This document shows positions 51,226 through 58,812 of a stretch of 64,000 nt of DNA, one piece after another. How positions within the stretch are numbered: position 1 is the stretch's first letter; each line of letters opens with the position of its first letter. Made by a program: the position numbers and the translations under genes. The notes under the pieces were generated by a model. The model searched no databases and was not told the origin of the DNA. It saw nothing but the letters and a program-made list of their open reading frames with translations. This DNA comes from CAYXZP01 sp964469485 (lineage in GTDB: Bacteria > Desulfobacterota > Binatia > UBA1149 > CAYXZP01): NCBI GenBank assembly GCA_964469485.1, contig CAYXZP010000003.1:6996-70995 (forward strand). The letters run 5' to 3'.

Positions 51226-53207
51226 CAACGCTGGGCAACCTGTCCTTGGTGCTGGCCCTGGGGGCCGCGGCCTGGGCGATCGGTGCCTCGGTCTACGGCG
51301 CGCTGAGGCGCCGGGCCGACTTCGTCGCCAGCGGTGAGCACGCGGCCTGGGCCGCTTACGGTTCGGTCACCATAGCCACGGCCGTGCTGGTCCACGCCCT
51401 TGTGACCCATGATTTCTCGATCAAGTACGTCGTAAGCTATTCGAGCACCACGCTGCCGTTGCGCTACCGCGTGGCGGCACTGTGGGGCGGCATGGAAGGC
51501 TCGCTTCTCTTCTGGGTCTTCATCCTGACGGCACTGTTCTCCCTCGTGCTGCTTCAGAACCGCCGGCGCAACCGCGAGCTCATGCCATGGGTAACCGCGA
51601 CCGTCATGGCGGTGGCGCTGTTCTTCCTGTCGTTGCTGGTCTTCATAACACCCCCATTCGCCCTGCTGCCCTTTGCGGCGGCCGAGGGGAGCGACCTCAA
51701 CCCCCTTCTGCAGAACTATTGGATGTCCATCCACCCGCCCGCGCTCTATCTCGGCTACGTCAGCTGGACCATCCCCTTCGCCTTTGCCATCGCGGCGCTT
51801 GCCACCGGTTCGCTCGACGACCTGTGGATCCGCACGACCAGGCGCTGGGTGCTGATGGCTTGGTTCTTCCTTGCTCTCGGCAACCTGTTCGGTGCGCGCT
51901 GGGCCTACGAGGTGCTCGGCTGGGGCGGCTACTGGGCCTGGGATCCTGTCGAGAACGCGGCCTTCATGCCGTGGCTCACGGGCACGGCCTACCTGCATTC
52001 GGTCATGATCCAAGAGCGCAAGGACATGCTCAAGACCTGGAACATGTCGCTGATCATCCTGACCTTCTCGCTCACCATCTTCGGCACCTTCCTCACACGC
52101 AGCGGTGTCATCTCCTCCGTGCACTCATTTACCCAGTCGGGGTTGGGGCCGTTCTTCCTCGGCTTCCTGGCGCTGGTGATCGTGCTCTCGGCATGGCTGG
52201 TGGTGTTGCGACGCAAGGAACTTCGCCCGAGCAACCAGCTCGACTCGGTGATGTCGCGGGAGTCAGCCTTCCTGTTCAACAACCTGCTGCTGGTCGGTAT
52301 CGCGTTCGCGACCTTCTGGGGCACTATCTTCCCGGTGATCTCCGAGTGGGTGCGCGGCGTCAAGATCACCGTCGGCCCACCCTTCTTCAATCGCGTCAAT
52401 GCGCCCCTCGGCGTGGCTCTGCTGCTGTTGATGGGTATAGGGCCGATGATCGCGTGGCGGCGGGCGACCCTGGCCAACCTCCGGACGGCCTTTCTCGGTC
52501 CGGTACTGACGGGGCTGGTCGCGGGGTTATCGGCCGTATTCCTGCTGCCGGCCGTGTATGGGAGTCTCTCGCTGTCGGCGCTCGTTGTGGTCTCGCTCGG
52601 CGCCTTCGTCATTCACACCATCGCCGTCGAGTTCCACGGCGGCGCCAGAGCGCGCGGACGCATGGTCGGTGACAGTTACGCGCCGGCGCTCTTCAACCTG
52701 GTCCGCAAGAACCAACGACGCTACGGTGGCTACGTCGTTCATTTAGGCGTGGTCCTGATCTTCATCGGCATCACCATGTCCTCGGTCTACCGGGTCGAGG
52801 AGATGCACAGCGTCAGCCCCGGTGAGAGCTTTAACACGGGACGCTACACGCTCTCATACCGTGGGGTCGAGGACGTGAGCGATGCTCACATGATGCGCCT
52901 GGTCGCGACCCTTGCGGTCACGGCCGACGGCGAGGAGCTAGGCGAGCTAAGGCCCGAGAAGCGCTTCTACCGTAAGCCAGAGCAACCGGCCACCGAGGTC
53001 GCCTTCCGTTCGACCCTGCGTGAGGACCTCTACGTCATCCTCGGCGCGGCCGACGGCGACAAGAACGCGACCTTCCAGGTCTACATCAACCCGATGGTCT
53101 CCTGGCTCTGGTTGGGAGGTGTGATCCTGGTCGTCGGCACCGGTCTGGCGGTAATGCCGTGGCCTCGGGTGAGCAGGACCACGGCGGGCAGAGCGAGCGG
53201 GGCGTGA
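51222..53207 (+). CDS. ccmF: Cytochrome c haem lyase CcmF
   Basis: Membrane synthetase component that takes haem from CcmE and attaches it to apocytochrome c. The 661-residue protein has about 14-15 helices. The haem-handling WWD-type domain is WGGYWAWDPVENAAFMPWL, and HPPALYLGYVSW and GALFTRSGV-like GTFLTRSGVISSVHSF are family motifs. The GTG start overlaps the ccmE stop (GTGA). The usual ccmABCD and ccmG genes are not here, so they must be elsewhere. Confidence 0.94.
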   Translation: MTTLGNLSLVLALGAAAWAIGASVYGALRRRADFVASGEHAAWAAYGSVTIATAVLVHALVTHDFSIKYVVSYSSTTLPLRYRVAALWGGMEGSLLFWVFILTALFSLVLLQNRRRNRELMPWVTATVMAVALFFLSLLVFITPPFALLPFAAAEGSDLNPLLQNYWMSIHPPALYLGYVSWTIPFAFAIAALATGSLDDLWIRTTRRWVLMAWFFLALGNLFGARWAYEVLGWGGYWAWDPVENAAFMPWLTGTAYLHSVMIQERKDMLKTWNMSLIILTFSLTIFGTFLTRSGVISSVHSFTQSGLGPFFLGFLALVIVLSAWLVVLRRKELRPSNQLDSVMSRESAFLFNNLLLVGIAFATFWGTIFPVISEWVRGVKITVGPPFFNRVNAPLGVALLLLMGIGPMIAWRRATLANLRTAFLGPVLTGLVAGLSAVFLLPAVYGSLSLSALVVVSLGAFVIHTIAVEFHGGARARGRMVGDSYAPALFNLVRKNQRRYGGYVVHLGVVLIFIGITMSSVYRVEEMHSVSPGESFNTGRYTLSYRGVEDVSDAHMMRLVATLAVTADGEELGELRPEKRFYRKPEQPATEVAFRSTLREDLYVILGAADGDKNATFQVYINPMVSWLWLGGVILVVGTGLAVMPWPRVSRTTAGRASGA

Positions 53208-53680
53208 GGGCCAGCTCCCTACTTTTCGCGCTGGTCATCGTGTCGGCCACGGCCGGCACCGCGCCGGCCATGACCCAGAGCGAGGTCGAATCCCGGCTTG
53301 CCTGTCAGTGTGGCTGCGGGCTCACGGTCCAGACCTGCGACCATCTTCAGTGCAGCTTCGGCGTCCCGGTCAAAGAGGACATCACCAGTTCCTTGGCCGC
53401 TGGCGAGACCGGCGAGGAGATAATCGCCCGCTACGTGGCCGAATACGGGGAGAAGGTCCTTTCGGCCCCGACGCGGAAGGGCTTCAACCTGGTGGCCTGG
53501 TACGGGCCCTATCTGGCCCTGATCTTGGGCGCCGTTGTGGTGCTGGTGGCGGTAAGAAGGATGTCTTCGGCACGGGAGACCGGCGACAAGACCGCAGGTA
53601 ACGGAGAACCGCTTGCTGCTTCGCGATCCTCCGCGCTACAAGATCAGCTCCACCGCGAACTCGAGGAACTCGAACGATGA
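53204..53680 (+). CDS. ccmH: CcmH/NrfF-like apocytochrome c thiol protein
   Basis: Periplasmic, membrane-anchored thiol protein that handles reduced apocytochrome Cys. From GTG 53204 the protein has 158 residues: signal peptide, then the active-site LACQCGCGLTVQTCDHLQC, longer than the LRCxxC of E. coli CcmH and similar to the CGCG form in System I* organisms, then VKEDITSSLAAG-type helices and a C-terminal membrane helix (LALILGAVVVLVAV). GTG overlaps the ccmF stop (GTGA) and the last codons overlap the next gene (ATGA). Confidence 0.86.
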   Translation: MRASSLLFALVIVSATAGTAPAMTQSEVESRLACQCGCGLTVQTCDHLQCSFGVPVKEDITSSLAAGETGEEIIARYVAEYGEKVLSAPTRKGFNLVAWYGPYLALILGAVVVLVAVRRMSSARETGDKTAGNGEPLAASRSSALQDQLHRELEELER

Positions 53681-54057
53681 CGCTCCTCGTCAGCGTCCTT
53701 CTCATCGCGGCCATAGCCACCGCTATCGCCCTACCCTTATACCGCGGCGCGCGCGACAGCGTCACCGAGGGTCTCACGGCCGCCGGGGATCTCGAAAGAC
53801 GAAAGCGCGTCGCCATGCTGGCCATCCGCGAGACCGAGTTCGACCGTGCCATGGGCAAGCTCAGCGAGGAGGACTACCACTCGCTGACCGCGACCTACGA
53901 GTCGCGCGCGCTCGAGGCCATGGAGGCCATGGAAAACTCCCCGCAAGCAGCGACAGGACCGCCCGCAGGCCGTGGACCGGTTGCCTACTGCGACCACTGT
54001 GGCCAAGCCTTTGGCAGCACCGACCGCTTTTGTGCCGGGTGCGGCGGGCAGCGCTAG
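53677..54057 (+). CDS. CcmI-like small membrane protein with zinc ribbon
   Basis: A 126-residue protein: one N-terminal helix (VSVLLIAAIATAIALPLY), then ETEFDRAMGKLSEEDYHSL, the pattern seen at the N-terminus of CcmI (elEfDrxxGKLsxeDY), and a C-terminal zinc ribbon (YCDHCGQAFGS...FCAGCGGQR). The TPR domain of full CcmI is missing. It would fit a shortened apocytochrome-holding factor of the ccm locus. The ATG overlaps the ccmH stop. Confidence 0.72.
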   Translation: MTLLVSVLLIAAIATAIALPLYRGARDSVTEGLTAAGDLERRKRVAMLAIRETEFDRAMGKLSEEDYHSLTATYESRALEAMEAMENSPQAATGPPAGRGPVAYCDHCGQAFGSTDRFCAGCGGQR

Positions 54058-54074
54058 ACCACCCCAGATCGGAC

Positions 54075-55412
54075 ATGCTGACCATAGACGACCTCGAAGC
54101 CGGCTTTCACGAGGGCGCCAAGCCGCCGGAGCGTTGGCGGCTCGGCGTCGAACACGAAAGCCCGGCCGTTGACGCCGGGGGCAACTCCATTCCCTACGAC
54201 GGCGCCTCCGGTGTCGGTGCCGTGCTCGCGGCCATGGCCGAGGGCTCGGCCTGGGAGAAGGTGCTCGAGGGTGACCGGCTCATCGGACTGAGCGGCGAGG
54301 GAGCCTCGATCACGCTCGAGCCGGGGGGCCAGATCGAGATGTCGGGCCGGCTGTGGGCCTCGGTGCACGAGGCCAGGCAAGAGATCGACACCCACATAGC
54401 CAGCCTCCTCGGCGTCGGCCGCAAGCTCGGCGTCCGTTTCCTTGGTAGCGGTGCCGTGCCCAAGACCCCGCTCGAGGCGACCGGCTGGATGCCCAAACGC
54501 CGCTACGAGATCATGCGCGCGGTCATGAAACGCACCGGCACGCTGGGCCACCGCATGATGAAACACACGGCAACGGTCCAGTCCAACTTCGACTACGCGG
54601 ACGAAACCGATGCCCGCCTCAAGTTCCGGCTGTGCATGGCGCTGGTGCCCATACTGGTGGCCATGTCGGCCAACTCACCCGTGGTCGATGGACGGCTCAC
54701 CGGTTACAAGAGCTACCGCGCGCGGGTCTGGCGCGACACCGACCCCGACCGCTGCGGAGTATTGGGGTTCGCCTTCGACACCGAGTCCTTGTTTCGCGCC
54801 TACACCGAGTACGCGCTCGACGTCCCGATGTACTTCCTTGCCCGCGGCGAGGATCTGGTTTCGGTCTGGCCAATGCCCTTCCGCGAGGTCCTGGCCAAGG
54901 GGTACGACGGGCACGAGGCCACGCTCGAGGATTGGCGGCTCCACCTATCGACGATCTTTCCCGAGGTCAGGCTCAAGACCTACATAGAGATACGCTCGGC
55001 CGACAGCCAAAGCGCCGATCTGCTGCTCTCGACCCCGGCCTTTCTCAAGGGTCTTCTCTACGAGCGCGATTGCCTGGAAGCGGCTTTGGACCTGCTCGGG
55101 CGCTGGAGCTTCTCCGAACGCCTCGACAGCGGCGAGGAGGCCGCCCGCCACGGGCTGGCGGGCAGGGCCGGTCGCCATCGCCTGGCCGACTTTGCCAACG
55201 ACCTCGTCGGCATTGCCCGAGCAGGCCTCGAGCGCCAGGACCGCCGCGACGAGCAGGGCCGTTCGGAGGCCGTCCACCTCGACCCCCTGGCCGAGGCCGT
55301 GGCCGGCGCAAGATGCCCCGCTGACGCTCTGATCGAAGCATGGCAGGGCCCCTGGGGCGGCAAGGTCGACCGGTTGATCGAGGAGCTCGACTACGCCCGC
55401 CAGCTTCCCTAG
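54075..55412 (+). CDS. gshA: Glutamate--cysteine ligase
   Basis: First step of glutathione synthesis. The 445-residue protein resembles the plant/alphaproteobacterial class: GVEHESPAVDAGGN, GASITLEPGGQIEMSG with the metal-binding Glu residues, MKHTATVQSNFDYADE, and SPVVDGRLTGYKSYR match the GCL fold. ATG 54075 is 17 bases after the upstream stop. GloB (34 kb) uses its product's pathway. The ligase is adjacent to, but not obviously functionally part of, the ccm cluster; glutathione redox supply is a possible link. Confidence 0.88.
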   Translation: MLTIDDLEAGFHEGAKPPERWRLGVEHESPAVDAGGNSIPYDGASGVGAVLAAMAEGSAWEKVLEGDRLIGLSGEGASITLEPGGQIEMSGRLWASVHEARQEIDTHIASLLGVGRKLGVRFLGSGAVPKTPLEATGWMPKRRYEIMRAVMKRTGTLGHRMMKHTATVQSNFDYADETDARLKFRLCMALVPILVAMSANSPVVDGRLTGYKSYRARVWRDTDPDRCGVLGFAFDTESLFRAYTEYALDVPMYFLARGEDLVSVWPMPFREVLAKGYDGHEATLEDWRLHLSTIFPEVRLKTYIEIRSADSQSADLLLSTPAFLKGLLYERDCLEAALDLLGRWSFSERLDSGEEAARHGLAGRAGRHRLADFANDLVGIARAGLERQDRRDEQGRSEAVHLDPLAEAVAGARCPADALIEAWQGPWGGKVDRLIEELDYARQLP

Positions 55413-55445
55413 ACCCGCCCTATGTGCGGTCGAGGGAAAACCCCA

Positions 55446-55474
55446 TTGATTTTCGTGTTTTTTTCGCCTACGAT
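55446..55474 (+). promoter_or_regulatory. Promoter of the degenerate S24-fold gene
   Basis: TTGATT (55446-55451), 17-base spacer, TACGAT (55469-55474), 6 bases before GTG 55481. The clearest leaderless arrangement in the window. Confidence 0.6.
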
Positions 55475-55480
55475 CGTACT

Positions 55481-56296
55481 GTGCCTAGCGCGACCCGAGC
55501 AAGACCCCAGCAGAGCCTGGCCAGCCCCAGCCTGGCCGGCTCCAGGGAGCGCCTTTCAGCAGCGCTCGTAGAGCGTGTCCTCGGCCTCCCGGCCGGCGCT
55601 TTCAAGAAGCGCCGCCTCTACGCTCTACGTCTTCTGTCGGAAAGCCTCCCTTTGCTCGGGGCCGCACGCGGCGACCATCTGATCGTCGAACCCGGCCGCC
55701 GCCTGGAGGATGGCCGTATGGCCGTAGTAAGGGCCGGTGCTGCGCTCACCGTGAGGCGGGTCACGCGCGATCCGGCCGGCCGCCTGCTGCTTGCCCCGGC
55801 CGACCCCGAGCTGCTGCCCTTCCCGACCCCGCCGGGCCGCCAAACAGTGGTAGGCACGGTGATCGGGACGGTGAGCAGCACAGACGGGCGGCTGCGGCTG
55901 GCCGCCAAAGGACAGCGCGAAGGCCCCGTAAGAAAAGGGCTTGCTCGTGCCCAGCCCGCCAGGCGTTCGGCGCGCAGGAGCCCGGGGCCCGGCGAGAAGC
56001 CCGAACTGGCCAGAGACCGCCTGCTGGCCAATCTCGAGATGTGGCGGTCCTGGCAAGCCCGCCCGGCCGGCGGGTCGAGCCGTCACTACCAGCGGCTCGA
56101 AAGCCGGCTTTCAACGCTCCTTCTGTGCATGGAACAGACCGGCTCGGATGCCCCTAGCGGGCTAGCCGCGGCCTTGGTACGCGAGGCAGACAGCGTGGTC
56201 CGTGACATGGGCCGGGCCGCCCGCGCGCTCGGTTTGGCACCGCCACCCTTCCGCTTGCCGGCCGCCGACACCGAGCGGCCCCGGCAGAGCGCCTAG
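55481..56296 (+). CDS. LexA/S24-fold protein with substituted catalytic Lys
   Basis: A 271-residue protein. Residues about 35-140 line up with the LexA/UmuD S24 fold: SLPLLGAARGDHLIVEP has Ser in the position of the catalytic SM (ten residues before GD), and LTVRRV sits where LexA has TVKRL, so the catalytic Lys is Arg. ELLPFPT and VVGTVIGTV are the later strands. There is no clear N-terminal HTH; a basic linker (RRSARRSPGPG) leads to a helical C-terminal half. It may be a non-cleaving LexA-like regulator, or only fold-related. No sequence match could be checked. Confidence 0.65.
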   Translation: MPSATRARPQQSLASPSLAGSRERLSAALVERVLGLPAGAFKKRRLYALRLLSESLPLLGAARGDHLIVEPGRRLEDGRMAVVRAGAALTVRRVTRDPAGRLLLAPADPELLPFPTPPGRQTVVGTVIGTVSSTDGRLRLAAKGQREGPVRKGLARAQPARRSARRSPGPGEKPELARDRLLANLEMWRSWQARPAGGSSRHYQRLESRLSTLLLCMEQTGSDAPSGLAAALVREADSVVRDMGRAARALGLAPPPFRLPAADTERPRQSA

Positions 56297-56482
56297 CCCT
56301 AAAGCCACACTGTGCGTTACAAGCAGCCGTTGATCGAGATTCGGGTTGACAGTCGGCTGGACGGGGTGGTTTATTCCCCCCGCCGATAGGGGGCAGGCCG
56401 CCTGACGGGGGGACCGGGCCTGGCCAGCGTCGGCATGAGGGGTTGACGGGCTTCGGGCCCAAAAAAAGAGGATGCGACCCGT

Positions 56483-56566
56483 AAAAAAACGGCCCTGGCG
56501 CTGATTATTTGAGCCTTGGGCCCGTCATAACAGTGGTTAGGCCAAGGTCTTGGGACTTCGGCCAGA
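56483..56566 (-). ncRNA. Candidate small RNA on the minus strand
   Basis: On the minus strand TATAAA (plus 56573-56578) could be a -10 (weak -35 ACGCCA at 56596-56601). An intrinsic-terminator-like hairpin follows: the arms are plus 56518-56525 and 56489-56495, seven pairs with one bulge and a 22-base loop, then seven Ts. A transcript of about 80 bases would result. Part of its loop can also pair with the 5' arm (TGAGCCT/AGGCTCA), an alternative fold as in attenuators. No downstream minus-strand gene exists, so it would be a free RNA. Speculative. Confidence 0.3.
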
Positions 56567-56624
56567 GGCTCATTTATAAGAGACGTTAATGCATGTGGCG
56601 TAGTTATTTCATCGTAGTTCATAG

Positions 56625-56652
56625 TTGTTCAAGGGAGGGCGGGGTGTATAAT
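56625..56652 (+). promoter_or_regulatory. Promoter of the HTH-like protein gene
   Basis: TTGTTC (56625-56630), 16-base spacer, consensus TATAAT (56647-56652); +1 near 56659 gives a leader of about 43 bases, and GGAGG at 56692-56696 serves ATG 56702. This gene therefore uses a classical leader, unlike most operon heads here. Confidence 0.7.
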
Positions 56653-56701
56653 AACGCTCTGCATCACCGCGCACCCCGGGTATAGGGGGCGGGAGGAAAA
56701 C

Positions 56702-57121
56702 ATGGCTGATCGTTTCGTAAATCTCTTCGAGCCGGACACCTTGCTGCCGACACAGTATTTCGCGGCCTTCTCCCGTGAGGGCGGCCTGGTCCGTGAGCGC
56801 CGTCTCATGCTGGCCGTCCTGCAGGACGCCGTCGAGTGCTACCAGAAGTACGCACTGGCCCGTGATCCCAAGGGCCGCACGCTTTTCGAGGGCGCCGAAG
56901 AGTGGATAGAGTCGGGGGAGCGCGACTGGCCCTTCTCCTACGAGAACATCTGCGAGATCCTAGGGCTCAACCCCGAGTACATCCGCCGTGGCCTGTCGAA
57001 ATGGCGCCAGCAGCGCTCGCCGCTCAAGCGGCGTAGCGCCCGTATCGTGCCCCTGCACGAGCGCCTCCTGGCCGTCGGCGAGGGTAGCGAGGAAGAGGCC
57101 GCACTTCTCGAGGCATCCTGA
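56702..57121 (+). CDS. Small HTH-like protein, monocistronic
   Basis: A 139-residue protein of unknown function. The central part (DWPFSYENICEILGLNPEYIRRGLSKWRQQ, about residues 75-105) is a helix-turn-helix-like arrangement. An acidic C-terminal tail ends GEGSEEEAALLEAS. Strong TATAAT, a GGAGG ribosome-binding site and a strong terminator make it a well-expressed single gene. I recall similar small proteins in deltaproteobacteria-like genomes, but no name. Role as regulator is inferred from shape only. Confidence 0.75.
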   Translation: MADRFVNLFEPDTLLPTQYFAAFSREGGLVRERRLMLAVLQDAVECYQKYALARDPKGRTLFEGAEEWIESGERDWPFSYENICEILGLNPEYIRRGLSKWRQQRSPLKRRSARIVPLHERLLAVGEGSEEEAALLEAS

Positions 57122-57149
57122 GGACAGCGGCTACTGCCTTATCGACCCC

Positions 57150-57180
57150 AAAAGCCCCCCCATTCGGGGGGCTTTTTTTA
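57150..57180 (+). terminator. Rho-independent terminator
   Basis: AAAAGCCCCCC, loop, GGGGGGCTTTTTTT: a long GC-rich stem with an ATTC loop and T-run. It ends the HTH-like gene, 29 bases after its stop. It is the only textbook intrinsic terminator on the plus strand I see. Confidence 0.95.
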
Positions 57181-57221
57181 TGTGCTTGACGGTTAGCGAG
57201 GGCCGTGATGACGATGGACGG

Positions 57222-57704
57222 ATGGCCGAGCACCACAAAGTTGCCCCAGAGGCCCTGCTTACGGCGGCCCTGACCTTGATCGCCATCCTTGCGATGGCGG
57301 CCGCAGCCGTGGCCGGGGAGCCGCTCCACCTGCTGCCGGCCATGAGCACCGGGGTCAGCGTGGACCGGCTCGATGCCGTGCGCGCCATCAACGACCGCAA
57401 GGCCATGACGGCCAGCCTCAAGCGACAGGCCACGCCTTCGGAGATGCGCCAACTGGCCGTCTACACGGCAAAGCGCCCGCGCGAGGTCGCCCTGGCCTTT
57501 CGCGGTGCCTACGGCCCCGACAACTTCTTGACGCGCGGGGCAACGGCCATAGCCACAATCATCAGGATCACCGAACTCGGCTCGCGGGCCCCGCTCGACG
57601 GCGTCAGTTCGGTGGCCAAGGGCACCGGCAAGAGCGTCGTCCCGCGCCTTCGCTCGCGCGTGACCAACAAAGAGATAGGCATCAAGCTGTCCTCGAAGTG
57701 GTAG
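57222..57704 (+). CDS. Hypothetical exported protein
   Basis: A 160-residue protein with a hydrophobic N-terminal segment (ALLTAALTLIAILAMAAAAVAGEP) that fits a signal peptide. The mature part contains LDAVRAINDRKAMTASLKRQ and a basic C-terminus (RLRSRVTNKEIGIKLSSKW). ATG 57222 is preceded by TTGACG (57186-57191) and a GACGAT 18 bases later, ending 6 bases before the start. ATG 57180 would start inside the terminator. I recognise no family. It converges with the L,D-transpeptidase gene. Confidence 0.6.
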   Translation: MAEHHKVAPEALLTAALTLIAILAMAAAAVAGEPLHLLPAMSTGVSVDRLDAVRAINDRKAMTASLKRQATPSEMRQLAVYTAKRPREVALAFRGAYGPDNFLTRGATAIATIIRITELGSRAPLDGVSSVAKGTGKSVVPRLRSRVTNKEIGIKLSSKW

Positions 57705-57713
57705 GCCTCTCCC

Positions 57714-58784
57714 TCAGGACCGCGGAACCGGTGGGTACTCGCCGGTCGGATCACCACGCTCGTCGAACTCGATAGGGTCCGAGACCGGCTCGGCGGGCCA
57801 GGCAACGTAGCTGACGTCGGTGGGAATGCCGCTGGCCGCCTCTACGACGGCCTCTAGCCGCTCGCGGTCTACATAGCGCCCCAAGCCCATCTCATCGACC
57901 AGCTCTTGGGCGAGCAGCCAGGGCCAAGGCGCAACACCGTATATGTCCCTGTGGACCTCGACGAAGACGCGCCCACCGCGCATACCCATTTTGACCGGCT
58001 GGTACACGAAGCGGCCCTTGGCGCCCACCTCGGCGATGGGGAAGAAAGCCGCGATGTCCTCGGCGTACATACGGACACAACCGTGGCTCACCTGCATACC
58101 GATCCCCCAGCCCTTGTTGGTGCCGTGGATAGCATAGGAGGGAAGGGTGAGCTCGATGCGATGACCGCCGAGCGGGTTGTCCGGGGCACCGCCCTTGATG
58201 ATCCTCTCGTTGCGGCCCATCTCGCGGCGCCGCTCGCGCCGGGTCGATTCGGGGATCACCCATGTCGGATTCTCGGTCTTGCCGCGTATGCTGAACTCGG
58301 TCTGCGGGGTCTGCCAATCGCGCCGGCCCAGACCGACCGGATAACTGAGCACCATCGAGGAACGGCCTCCCGCCCTCGGCGAAGGCATGTAGTAGTAGAA
58401 CCGCATCTCGGGGATGTTGAGAACCAGCCCCTCATGGCCGGTACGCGGCAATATCCACTCGGTGGGCAGGACCAAGGACTGGCCCGGTTCGGGCACCCAG
58501 GGATCGATGCCGGCATTGGCCTCTACCAGCTCGTTGTAGCCGAGCTCGAACCGGCGGGCGATGTCCCAAAAGGTGTCGCCGTCGGTGACAGCGTAGTTCT
58601 GGCTAGTCCCGATCACTGTCTGGACGTCCTTGAGCCCCTTGCCGCCGCGGAAGAAGTGGGTGACCACTTGGCGGGCCTCCCCCTCACTCTCTTCGACCTG
58701 CGCGGCCACCGCCGGTAGCCGGGCGAGCAGCAGCACGGCGGCCAGGCCGGCCGCAATGCCCGATCCAAATGACCTGCTTGTCAT
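57714..58784 (-). CDS. L,D-transpeptidase (YkuD) with LysM-like domain
   Basis: A 356-residue exported peptidoglycan enzyme that makes 3-3 cross-links or anchors lipoproteins. Signal peptide, LysM-like segment (NYAVTDGDTFWDIARRFELG and VPEPGQSLVLP, about 65-110), then the YkuD domain with IHGTNKGWGIGMQVSHGCVRM: catalytic Cys in SHGCVR. The C-terminal extension (about 275-356) carries EVHRDIYG. ATG 58784 is preferred over TTG 58793. It is the last of three leftward genes after the APC transporter. Confidence 0.9.
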   Translation of the reverse strand: MTSRSFGSGIAAGLAAVLLLARLPAVAAQVEESEGEARQVVTHFFRGGKGLKDVQTVIGTSQNYAVTDGDTFWDIARRFELGYNELVEANAGIDPWVPEPGQSLVLPTEWILPRTGHEGLVLNIPEMRFYYYMPSPRAGGRSSMVLSYPVGLGRRDWQTPQTEFSIRGKTENPTWVIPESTRRERRREMGRNERIIKGGAPDNPLGGHRIELTLPSYAIHGTNKGWGIGMQVSHGCVRMYAEDIAAFFPIAEVGAKGRFVYQPVKMGMRGGRVFVEVHRDIYGVAPWPWLLAQELVDEMGLGRYVDRERLEAVVEAASGIPTDVSYVAWPAEPVSDPIEFDERGDPTGEYPPVPRS

Positions 58785-58812
58785 CGTCGCCAAGCCAGCA
58801 CGATAAACATCG

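Larger units (their letters stand above)
56297..56701. other. Structured intergenic region (405 bases)
   Basis: No convincing gene. It contains GC-rich palindromes, a TTGACA (56346-56351) with TTTATT (56370-56375), homopolymer A-runs at 56461-56467 and 56483-56489, a 63-base hairpin (56510-56572; TGAGCCT/AGGCTCA arms), the candidate minus-strand small RNA and the promoter of the next gene (56625-56652). The 5' end shows a C6...G6 palindrome (56376-56408). The AT content is higher than around it. Confidence 0.7.

Noticed and set aside
56510..56572. 7-base-arm hairpin resembling a tRNA acceptor stem
   Set aside because: 63 bases, no T-loop TTCRA and no anticodon arm.
56371..56622. 83-residue minus-strand frame in the structured spacer
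   Set aside because: Covers hairpins and homopolymers; no ribosome-binding site or domain.
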